In this document: positions 56,181-64,000 of the stretch, piece by piece | How the letters are laid out: the number at the start of each line of letters is the position of its first letter | Numbering within the stretch: the first letter of the stretch is position 1 | NCBI RefSeq assembly: GCF_030384665.1 | Contig: NC_083680.1 | Span: 901,001-965,000, forward strand | Origin: Lodderomyces elongisporus | Lineage: Eukaryota > Ascomycota > Pichiomycetes > Serinales > Debaryomycetaceae | DNA: 64,000 nt | Direction: 5' to 3' | Notes under the pieces: model-generated | What the model was told of the DNA's origin: nothing | Databases searched by the model: none | What the model saw: only the letters and a program-made list of their open reading frames with translations | Made by a program: the position numbers and the translations under genes

Positions 56181-59100
56181 ATGCTCCTTTGGGCTTTTCG
56201 AAAACTTTCGCTGTCTCCTTTACAACTCAGTTGGTCGCCATTGACTAGTCAAAATCTTTTACCGAGGTACAAGTACATTAGCCATCTTTTTTCAACATCA
56301 ACGACAACATCAACAACAACATCAACAACATCAACAACAACCAATACTTCTAACACCACTACCTGCATAAGTCGCTCTACTTCTAAAACTAATATGCCAG
56401 ACCTTACCAGCCAGTATACTATAGTTGTCGATGACAGCCAGATTGAAAAACCAGTCATTGACGATAGGAGCTACAGATTTATAAAGTTAAACTCTAATGA
56501 TCTTAAAGTCTTGCTCATACACGACCCGCAGGCAGATAAGTCAGCAGCAGCTTTGGATGTCAATGTGGGATCGTTTGCAGACAAGCAGTATGGAATACCC
56601 GGTTTGGCACATTTTTGTGAACACTTGTTATTTATGGGTACTGAAAAATACCCAAAGGAGAATGAATACTCTAATTACTTGTCAAAACATTCAGGCCACT
56701 CCAATGCATATACTTCGTCGGAACACACGAATTACTATTTCCAAGTAGGCTCCAATCATTTGGAAGGAGCATTGGACAGATTTGCACAATTTTTCATCTC
56801 GCCTCTATTCAGCAAGACTTGTAAAGATCGGGAAATCAATGCTGTTGATTCCGAAAACAAAAAAAACTTGCAAAATGACGATTGGAGATTGTACCAGTTG
56901 GACAAGATGTTTAGTAATCCTGATCATCCGTATAATGGGTTCTCTACAGGTAATTATCAAACATTGCACGTTGAACCTGAGCTGCGGGGCGTGAATGTGC
57001 GTGATGTGCTCATGCAATTCCACAAGGACTACTACTCTTCCAATTTGATGAGTTTGGTGATTATGGGCAAGGAGGATTTAGATACATTGTCCAAATGGGC
57101 AATTGAAAAGTTTCTGCCCATCTTGAACCAAAGTCTTTCGGTGCCCTCTTATGAAGGTCAATTGATTTATAAACAGAGCCATCACTTGGGCAAAGTTATC
57201 AAGGCAAAGCCAGTCAAAGAAATGCATCAGCTTGAGTTGAGTTTTATGGTTCCAGATGATTTGGAAAACAAATGGGCCAGCAAACCACAAAGTTATTTCT
57301 CTCATTTACTTGGCCACGAAAGTGAAGGCTCTATATTGTATTATCTTAAGCACAAAGGATGGGTAACTGAATTATCTTCTGGAAATATGAAAGTGAGTCT
57401 GGGAAACTCTGTTTACATGGTCGAATTCCAATTAACACCAACGGGTTTGAAGAATTGGGAGACTATTGTTGCCACCACATTTGAATATTTGGCTTTAATT
57501 CTCAAAGACGATCCAAAGAAGTGGATTTGGGAAGAAATTAGAAATATTTCAGAGATCAACTTCAAGTTCAAACAAAAGGCAGATGCTTCGTCTACCGTGT
57601 CCAGCATGAGTAACTCGTTGTACAAGTTTGACAAATACATCCCTGCTGAGAATATTCTTTGCTCATCAGTTGTACGCGATTTCGACCCTTTAGCAATTAA
57701 GAAGTTTGGTTCATATCTCAATCCTGATAATTTCCGTATTACTTTGGTGTCACAGTCTTTTGATAATTTAACGCAAAAAGAACCCTGGTACGGTACTGAG
57801 TATGAGATTGAAGATGTGCCAAAGAATTTGAAAAAGATTATTGATAATCCACTGCCAAATAAACATTTGCATTACCCTGAACCCAACCCTTTCATACCAA
57901 CGAATTTTAACATATCGAAAATAAAAGTGCAAACCCCGCAAACTGCACCATATTTGATTCACCACGACAATAAGATGAATGTGTGGTATAAGCAAGATGA
58001 TCAATTTGAAGTACCAAAGGGAACCATTGAGCTTGTTTTCCATTTACCAAGCTCGAATGTTGATGTTGTCTCGTCAACAAAATCAGGTGTATTTACGGAA
58101 ATGCTCTCGGACCAGTTGAATCAAATCACGTATTTTGCATCATTAGTCGGACTCCGTGTTGGCATCAATACTTGGCGCGATGGTTTTGCAATTTTCATCT
58201 CAGGTTATAATGACAAGTTGCCTATTTTGCTTGACCAAGTTTTGAATAAATTTATCGAATTTTCCCCCGACAAGAACAGGTTTGAGCCAATAAAGTTCAA
58301 ATTATTAAAGGAGTATAGAAATTTTGGTTTCATGGTCCCTTACAATCAAATTGGCTCGCACCATTTACAGTTGGTGAATGAAAAAGTATATGATTTTGAG
58401 GAAAGGATTAAGGCATTAGAGCAATTGCAGTTCCAGGATGTTGAAAGTTTTATCAACAAAACTATTTGGTCTTTAGGAATTTTTGCAGAAGTTTTGATAC
58501 ACGGGAATTTTGACATTACAACTGCACGCAAAATCAAGACATCAGTGTCGGATCATATATCACGAATTCCCCCATTGATGGAGGAATATGATCCAAGTAA
58601 AATCTATTTACAAAACTTCATATTGCAAGAAGGGGAAGCGATTCGTTTTGAGAAAGAACTCCTGGATAAAAACAATATAAACTCGTGTATTGAGTATTAT
58701 TTGCAATTTAGTCCCAATAATGATGACCCCAAGTTGCGCGTGCTAACAGATTTACTTGCAACCATTATCCGCGAACCGTGCTTTGACCAATTGAGAACAA
58801 AAGAACAATTGGGATACGTTGTGTTTTCTGGGGTCAAAAAGGGTCGTACATCTTTGGGATTCCGTATACTTGTGCAATCTGAGCGTTCAAGCGAATATTT
58901 GGAATATAGAATTGAAGAGTTTCTTGCCAAATTTGGCAGTTTTGTGAATCTGGAATTGAGTGATAAGGATTTCGCCAAATTCAAACAAGCATTGAAGGAT
59001 ATGAAATTGCAAAAATTGAAACATCTCAATGAGGAAACCAATAGAATATGGAACTCCATTACAGACGGATACTATGATTTTGATGCTAGACAGAAACATG

Positions 59101-59579
59101 TTGATATACTTGAAAATATCACCAAAGATGACTTTACTCAATTTTTTAACGCGTACGTTGGAGATAAAGACTACTCCAGGACTGGTAAACTTGTTGTTCA
59201 TTTGAAATCTGCTAAAGTTAATAAACCAGCCGATGCGAAACTTGTGCAAAGTGCTTTCATCAATTATGCATATAAGCATGGTCTTAAAATTGAACATGAA
59301 TTTATTGAACAATTAGCCACCGATAGTAATTCTATACCTGAAGCTATTGAGAAGTTCTTAGCCGAAATAAAGAAGCAAAGAATTGCAGGTGAAAATTTGA
59401 ATTCGGAAGAAGCACACAAACAGATCAAAGAGGCAATTGTTAATCCAGTACCTGCGGAATATCCAAAGGGCAAACCAGTTTCATCAATTAAACAATTTAG
59501 ATTAGAGCACAAGTTGGGTGGAATACCTAAACCAGTTTGTGATTTATCTAAATTTAGCTATGAACAGTCACATTTATAG
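56181..59579 (+). CDS. STE23: Insulinase-family zinc metalloprotease Ste23 (1132 aa from this start)
   Basis: Ste23 is an insulin-degrading-enzyme relative that cleaves peptides, including the a-factor precursor in S. cerevisiae. Seen: the inverted zinc motif HFCEH (His144, Glu147, His148), a third ligand Glu225 in DSENKKNLQND, HSNAYTSSEHTNYYF, and late blocks VNSCIEYYLQF and FDQLRTKEQLGYVVF. This is the complete four-domain length. The first in-frame ATG is at 56181. It adds a basic/aromatic leader (AFRKLSLSPLQLSW) and a Ser/Thr run coded by aca/tca repeats. An ATG at 56394 (MPDLTSQ) would give a 1061-aa protein whose start matches the family core. The long form could carry a mitochondrial presequence; which one is used is open. 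Confidence 0.93.
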   Translation: MLLWAFRKLSLSPLQLSWSPLTSQNLLPRYKYISHLFSTSTTTSTTTSTTSTTTNTSNTTTCISRSTSKTNMPDLTSQYTIVVDDSQIEKPVIDDRSYRFIKLNSNDLKVLLIHDPQADKSAAALDVNVGSFADKQYGIPGLAHFCEHLLFMGTEKYPKENEYSNYLSKHSGHSNAYTSSEHTNYYFQVGSNHLEGALDRFAQFFISPLFSKTCKDREINAVDSENKKNLQNDDWRLYQLDKMFSNPDHPYNGFSTGNYQTLHVEPELRGVNVRDVLMQFHKDYYSSNLMSLVIMGKEDLDTLSKWAIEKFLPILNQSLSVPSYEGQLIYKQSHHLGKVIKAKPVKEMHQLELSFMVPDDLENKWASKPQSYFSHLLGHESEGSILYYLKHKGWVTELSSGNMKVSLGNSVYMVEFQLTPTGLKNWETIVATTFEYLALILKDDPKKWIWEEIRNISEINFKFKQKADASSTVSSMSNSLYKFDKYIPAENILCSSVVRDFDPLAIKKFGSYLNPDNFRITLVSQSFDNLTQKEPWYGTEYEIEDVPKNLKKIIDNPLPNKHLHYPEPNPFIPTNFNISKIKVQTPQTAPYLIHHDNKMNVWYKQDDQFEVPKGTIELVFHLPSSNVDVVSSTKSGVFTEMLSDQLNQITYFASLVGLRVGINTWRDGFAIFISGYNDKLPILLDQVLNKFIEFSPDKNRFEPIKFKLLKEYRNFGFMVPYNQIGSHHLQLVNEKVYDFEERIKALEQLQFQDVESFINKTIWSLGIFAEVLIHGNFDITTARKIKTSVSDHISRIPPLMEEYDPSKIYLQNFILQEGEAIRFEKELLDKNNINSCIEYYLQFSPNNDDPKLRVLTDLLATIIREPCFDQLRTKEQLGYVVFSGVKKGRTSLGFRILVQSERSSEYLEYRIEEFLAKFGSFVNLELSDKDFAKFKQALKDMKLQKLKHLNEETNRIWNSITDGYYDFDARQKHVDILENITKDDFTQFFNAYVGDKDYSRTGKLVVHLKSAKVNKPADAKLVQSAFINYAYKHGLKIEHEFIEQLATDSNSIPEAIEKFLAEIKKQRIAGENLNSEEAHKQIKEAIVNPVPAEYPKGKPVSSIKQFRLEHKLGGIPKPVCDLSKFSYEQSHL

Positions 59580-60010
59580 AGATAGAAAATAGATAGACTA
59601 AAAGTAAAGAATGTAAATGTTAAGTGAAGGATTATAAAGGATGAGACAAAACAAAAAAAAAAAAAGAAGAAAGAGAAAAAAAAATAAAGGAGCTCTCTTT
59701 AAATAAACTACAGGTTATTCATTTTTGCTTTTGATAAACAAATAAAGTGTATAAACGTTGCTTTAATGTCAATTTGAGTTTTTGTCTAGGATTTTGTATT
59801 TTTATTTTTTTTAAATTTTTTTTATTTTTTTTATTTTTTTTATTCTGTTTTACATTCTTCTGGTCGCAATTCTATCGGTCACGAGCGTATGATATATATA
59901 GATATAAATATATATATATGCATATTGATTGATTTTGAGTAATGTTTTGCCTTAATCAACCACAGTGTTTACACCACAACCAGTTTCAACGGGTGTAGAA
60001 CAAAGAACTT
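59580..60010. other. Spacer between STE23 and FIG4
   Basis: A-rich run after STE23, ttatttttttt repeats (59808-59842) and a TA-rich block (59892-59921) that may serve as the FIG4 TATA region. No gene is seen. Confidence 0.55.
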
Positions 60011-63000
60011 ATGACAAACACGTCAAATGCTCCACTTTCAACCGCGCTGTCCATAAAGCAATATGATCTCAAAGCAAACCACCTGTTGCCAGCGGATAAT
60101 GTAAACGGAGAAGAAAGAAAATTTGCACAAGATGATTACGATTCCCAAGGTGGTGATATAAGTATTATTAGTGATGGCGAGAATGTTGCTAACAATAAAG
60201 TTGGCGTGAATCATGATATTGAAAATGGCGGGGATAGTACTATTGAAAATCAAGATAGCAAAAGTGATGGTGAAAACATTGATGGGGTATCTATTGATAG
60301 CAATGATGGCAATGGTTCGAACAAAGTCCACAACACAGAGGAGACTCCTGATAGCAAACGAATTCTTCTTCAGAGGTTCACTATATATAACTCGGCTTCA
60401 ACGATGTATATAGTTGGAAGCAATGCCAAAGAGTCGCTATATCGAGTGATGGAAATAAGCACGGATCCCGAAGATGAGACCAATTTGACCATTGTGGAGG
60501 ACAAGAGCTATTTTTACACTAGAAAGGATTTGATTGAACTTCTCAATGGCCTTAATGAATCAATTGAAGGTGGTATCCACAAATTGGCGCATGGGTATGG
60601 ATTACTTGGTTTGATCAGGTTTACTAAAGGCTACTATATGTGTTTGATTACCAAGTGTTCTCAAGTGGCCATCTTGGGTGGCCATTTTATATACCACATT
60701 GATGAAACAAAACTAATTCCGTTGGGTAGTTATCGAAAACCTGAAAAGTATAGCGATGAGGAGAGGTTATTATCAATTTTTCGGTATATGGATTTGAGCA
60801 AGACGTTTTATTTTAGTTACAATTATGATATCACAAATTCGCTACAAACAAATCTTATGCGCCAAAAATTGGCAGGAAAGGCAAACGTAGCAAACAAGTT
60901 GGACAAAACTAAAAACAAAAACAACGATACCAACTACAACTGTAGCTGCAGCTGTAGCTGTAGCTGCAACTGCAACTGCACCTTTATCAACAACAGTTTG
61001 TATAATACATGGCTGCATAATGAACGGTTTGTTTGGAACAAAGTGTTACTCAAGCCGCTCTTGCAAAATGAAGAGGTTGCTACGTTTGAGTGGTTTCAAC
61101 CTATTGTGCACGGCTTCATAGATCAGGCCAATATTAGCATATATGGCAAGAAATTCTACATCACCATTATAGCCAGGAGATCGCACCATTTTGCAGGTGC
61201 AAGGTTTCTCAAACGAGGCATCAATAATAGAGGCAATGTTGCAAATGAGATTGAAACAGAGCAAATTGTTAGTGATATGATGACTTCGAGTTTTCATGAT
61301 CCTCAATATGGCATGTACAATAATCCAAGATACACGAGTTTTGTTCAACATCGTGGGTCCATTCCAGTCTATTGGACGCAGGAAGTGAATAAGATAAAGC
61401 CACCGATCCAGATCAACATGGCTGACCCATTTTACCAAAGTTCGGCTTTGCACTTTGATGACTTGTTTTATCGATATGGCTCGCCCATCATTATATTAAA
61501 TCTAATCAAGCAAAAGGAAAAGCAACCGAGGGAACTGAAATTAAATTTGCAGTATATTGCCTGTATCAAATACCTCAATCAGTTTTTACCCTTGAAGCAT
61601 CGATTAATATATCATTCATTTGATATGTCGAAACATTCGAAAAAGAATCTCGATGTTATCACACCTTTGCAAAAAATTGCTCATGGAGAAATCAACCAGA
61701 TAGGTATATTCCACAATGGAACGACATTGGCGACTACCAAGCTCCAGCGTGGTATTATACGCACCAATTGCATCGACTGCTTGGATAGGACTAATGCGGC
61801 ACAATTTATTATTTGCAAAGAAGCGTTAACAAAGCAACTACAAAGCTTGAATCTAATATCCAACGAGCGTACTTTAGACTATGACTCTGACTTGGTCAAT
61901 ATATTGACGGAGATTTTTCATGATCACGGCGATACGATTGCAATCCAGTATGGAGGATCTAATTTGGTCAATACAATGGATTCGTATAGGCGAATCAATC
62001 AATGGTCTTCCCACACGCGTGATATGCTTAATAGTATCAAGAGAATGTATTCCAACTCATTTATAGATACAATTCGACAAGAGGCGATAAATTTGTTTTT
62101 GGGCAACTATGTTTATCATCCTGATAAGCCTAAGCTTTGGGAGTTGAGCAATGATTTTGCGTTGCATAATGACTTGTCCGTCAGCTATGGTGCGCCAGTA
62201 AAGAGGAGTTACCGCGCGTGGTATAAGAAGGAAAATATTGACAAGAATAGATTTATTATTAGAAGTGGCTGTCAAGATTATGGTGTGTGTGAGCCAATAG
62301 GTGGAACGATCAGTGAACCAATAGGTGAACCAGTAGGTGAAACAGCGGGTGAAACAGCGGGTGAAACAGTGGGTGAAACAGTGGATGAAACACTGGATGG
62401 CAAGCTGGGTAAGACACTGGGTGGTGCTTTTGAGAATGAAAAGAGAGTAGTAGCTGCTAATACCATAACTCCACTGGATATGAATGATAAGTGGTTTAAC
62501 GAGTGTTATGTTCCTCGAAAGTATCAATCTTTTAAGGATCTTTTTCTGTACAATATGAATTCCAATTCTAGGTACTTCCCGCTGATTGTGCAGATGCATA
62601 AGCAACAGAATAGCTCAAGTGGAGAAGCAGGAGCTGCAGCTTTTGAAAGTTTTGGCGCGACTACAGCAAAAACAACAAGTGCAGTAACTGGTGGTACTTT
62701 GGTTGCAACTACTGCATCGGTACTGCCACCAATGTTGTTTGATTATAGTCCATTTGAGAGTCGTAAGATGAGAGGTGGGGATAAGAAGGTTGGAGAAGAG
62801 GAGCTTAGTTATCTTGACCACGAAGTTGAAAATGATGAGCATGGGCAAGTTGATAAACATCAGTTTGGCAACGATTCTCCTGGAAAGAAATCGAGGACAA
62901 AGAATATCACATCGTTTCTTGCATCAAAAATCACCTCCAAGCATAAAAGTCGAGAGAATAGGAAGAATGTGGGAATTGAGAGCGAGAGTAGTAAAAGTGA

Positions 63001-63472
63001 AGGAGGGAGGTACCTACATGGTGATGATGATGATGATGGTGAAGAAGAAGAAGGAGATATTGGAATGAGCAGGGGTAATTATTATGCTATGTTTGATAAA
63101 CAGCGATGTCCTGTTGCGAGCAAAAGAGATTTGGAAATGTATAAATCACAATTTGATTACAGCAATATCATTAGCCAGCTACCGGTGCAGCGACAAGCTC
63201 TGCAATTAGGGGCAGAGAAAAATAGTGGTGTTGAATATGGTACTGCTAACTTGAAGCCGAGTGAAGAAGATATTGAATTGTACAGGTTTAGTTCTGATGA
63301 GCTTTTGCATAAGATCAATGGGGTTATTCCAGGCCATGGTCATTTGGCGAGTGGGAATTTAGTGTCTGATGCAGATATCAGGTTGTATGCTAAATATTGT
63401 GCTGAAAGAGACAGTGGTGGTGGTGGTAGCAGTGAGCTTCATAATTCAGGGCTTATACTGAATTATGTTTAG
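60011..63472 (+). CDS. FIG4: Fig4 phosphoinositide 5-phosphatase, Sac domain (1153 aa)
   Basis: Fig4 dephosphorylates PI(3,5)P2 on the vacuole and works with Vac14 and the kinase Fab1. Seen: an acidic Asp/Asn/Gly-rich start (1-118), the Sac N-terminal part (FTIYNSASTMYIVGSN, then HGYGLLGLIRFTKGYYMCLI), EVATFEWFQPIVHGFIDQ, and the catalytic CIDCLDRT (Cys587, Arg593), the CX5R(T/S) motif. HGDTIAIQYGGSNLVNT follows. The protein is longer than S. cerevisiae Fig4 (879 aa). Extra parts are a Cys-Ser/Cys-Asn run (residues 311-323), a GET-type 12-bp repeat block (about 764-807) and an acidic C-terminal region. An ATG at 60011 opens the frame, and the next motifs come much later, so the exact start is not proven. 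Confidence 0.93.
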   Translation: MTNTSNAPLSTALSIKQYDLKANHLLPADNVNGEERKFAQDDYDSQGGDISIISDGENVANNKVGVNHDIENGGDSTIENQDSKSDGENIDGVSIDSNDGNGSNKVHNTEETPDSKRILLQRFTIYNSASTMYIVGSNAKESLYRVMEISTDPEDETNLTIVEDKSYFYTRKDLIELLNGLNESIEGGIHKLAHGYGLLGLIRFTKGYYMCLITKCSQVAILGGHFIYHIDETKLIPLGSYRKPEKYSDEERLLSIFRYMDLSKTFYFSYNYDITNSLQTNLMRQKLAGKANVANKLDKTKNKNNDTNYNCSCSCSCSCNCNCTFINNSLYNTWLHNERFVWNKVLLKPLLQNEEVATFEWFQPIVHGFIDQANISIYGKKFYITIIARRSHHFAGARFLKRGINNRGNVANEIETEQIVSDMMTSSFHDPQYGMYNNPRYTSFVQHRGSIPVYWTQEVNKIKPPIQINMADPFYQSSALHFDDLFYRYGSPIIILNLIKQKEKQPRELKLNLQYIACIKYLNQFLPLKHRLIYHSFDMSKHSKKNLDVITPLQKIAHGEINQIGIFHNGTTLATTKLQRGIIRTNCIDCLDRTNAAQFIICKEALTKQLQSLNLISNERTLDYDSDLVNILTEIFHDHGDTIAIQYGGSNLVNTMDSYRRINQWSSHTRDMLNSIKRMYSNSFIDTIRQEAINLFLGNYVYHPDKPKLWELSNDFALHNDLSVSYGAPVKRSYRAWYKKENIDKNRFIIRSGCQDYGVCEPIGGTISEPIGEPVGETAGETAGETVGETVDETLDGKLGKTLGGAFENEKRVVAANTITPLDMNDKWFNECYVPRKYQSFKDLFLYNMNSNSRYFPLIVQMHKQQNSSSGEAGAAAFESFGATTAKTTSAVTGGTLVATTASVLPPMLFDYSPFESRKMRGGDKKVGEEELSYLDHEVENDEHGQVDKHQFGNDSPGKKSRTKNITSFLASKITSKHKSRENRKNVGIESESSKSEGGRYLHGDDDDDGEEEEGDIGMSRGNYYAMFDKQRCPVASKRDLEMYKSQFDYSNIISQLPVQRQALQLGAEKNSGVEYGTANLKPSEEDIELYRFSSDELLHKINGVIPGHGHLASGNLVSDADIRLYAKYCAERDSGGGGSSELHNSGLILNYV

Positions 63473-64000
63473 TGTAGAGAAAGGGAGAGAAAGCCGAAAA
63501 GAAAAAGGAGATGAAATGTAGTGTTACTGAGATGTTGTTAAATCCCTTTTCTTTTTTTATTTGGATATTGTAGGCGGTAATTTTACAAGGTTGAATTTGC
63601 AGGTCAATTTTATTAGATAGACTTGAATTGGTGATTATAGTTGTAGTAGATATTTAGTTAAATACAAGGTTTATATATATATTTCTTTTCTTGTTTGCAT
63701 AAATGATATGGAAAAGTATATATATATAGAGATCATAGGTGTTGGAGAATTGTTGATTTGTAAACAATAACATCTGGAACTGAAACTCTTTATGTGTTTG
63801 TGTGTTATATTTTAATTTGTTAACTTTAGAGCTCAGCGGCGATAAGCGGAGTTCTCTTTCTCTTTCTCTATTCTTTGGTTTCTCGAGCAAGTAGGAGAAA
63901 TTTTCCTACTTTTTAACGGCAAAGTGGGGCAAAGAAGAGGAAGAGGAAGGAGGGGGGGAAAATAGAAAAAAAGTATACACTAAATATTGAAAACGGAGTA
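63473..64000. other. 3' region of FIG4
   Basis: A/T-rich, with a tatatata block (63716-63727) and a ctttct-type run (63855-63868). Near the end is a purine-rich stretch. I see no gene; a 78-codon minus-strand open frame here looks like chance. Confidence 0.5.

Overview
The window is nuclear DNA of a budding yeast (Saccharomycotina), most likely of the CUG-Ser clade (Candida/Lodderomyces group). The evidence is intron-poor genes, A/T-rich spacers full of simple repeats, an RBF1-type transcription factor (a gene I know from Candida albicans), and close relatives of yeast STL1, STE23, FIG4, RAV2, AYR1 and RNH1. The clade assignment is inferred from gene content. If it is right, CTG codons read as serine, and residues quoted here as Leu at CTG should be Ser.

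Positions 1-34410 are one direct tandem array of seven nearly identical 4.5-5.4 kb units. The array continues off the left edge of the window. Each unit holds, in order: a 21-bp-arm perfect hairpin, a promoter with a TATA box, a CTT-rich 5' leader, and a long plus-strand ORF of 647-1045 codons. The ORF contains in-frame 117-bp (39-residue) repeats, three 14-residue basic repeats and a Gln/Leu tract. Downstream lie an 881-bp segment that looks like frameshifted coding sequence ending in a membrane segment, a 12-bp minisatellite whose antisense frame reads Thr-Gln-Pro-Val, and an 11-bp tandem repeat. I do not recognise the protein. The number of 39-residue repeats rises from 4 to 13 toward the right end, and marker substitutions are shuffled among units, which fits unequal exchange and gene conversion.

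The array ends abruptly at 34410. It is joined tail-to-tail to an inverted, diverged and frameshifted relic of the same gene (34411 to about 34910, minus strand). The relic keeps its promoter better than its coding sequence. I consider this array plus relic the most likely undescribed system in the window.

From 35410 on, the region is ordinary unique sequence. RNH1 (RNase H1 with an Asp-Glu-Tyr-Ser repeat linker) converges with AYR1 (lipid short-chain reductase). A 149-codon unknown gene follows, then 5.7 kb without a recognisable gene. Next come two tandem STL1-type glycerol/H+ symporters with gene-conversion-like identical patches, and RBF1 on the minus strand, ending 23 bp from the second STL1. 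RAV2 (V-ATPase assembly), STE23 (insulinase-family protease) and FIG4 (phosphoinositide phosphatase) close the window. RAV2 and FIG4 both serve the vacuole, but nothing suggests that these genes form a cluster.
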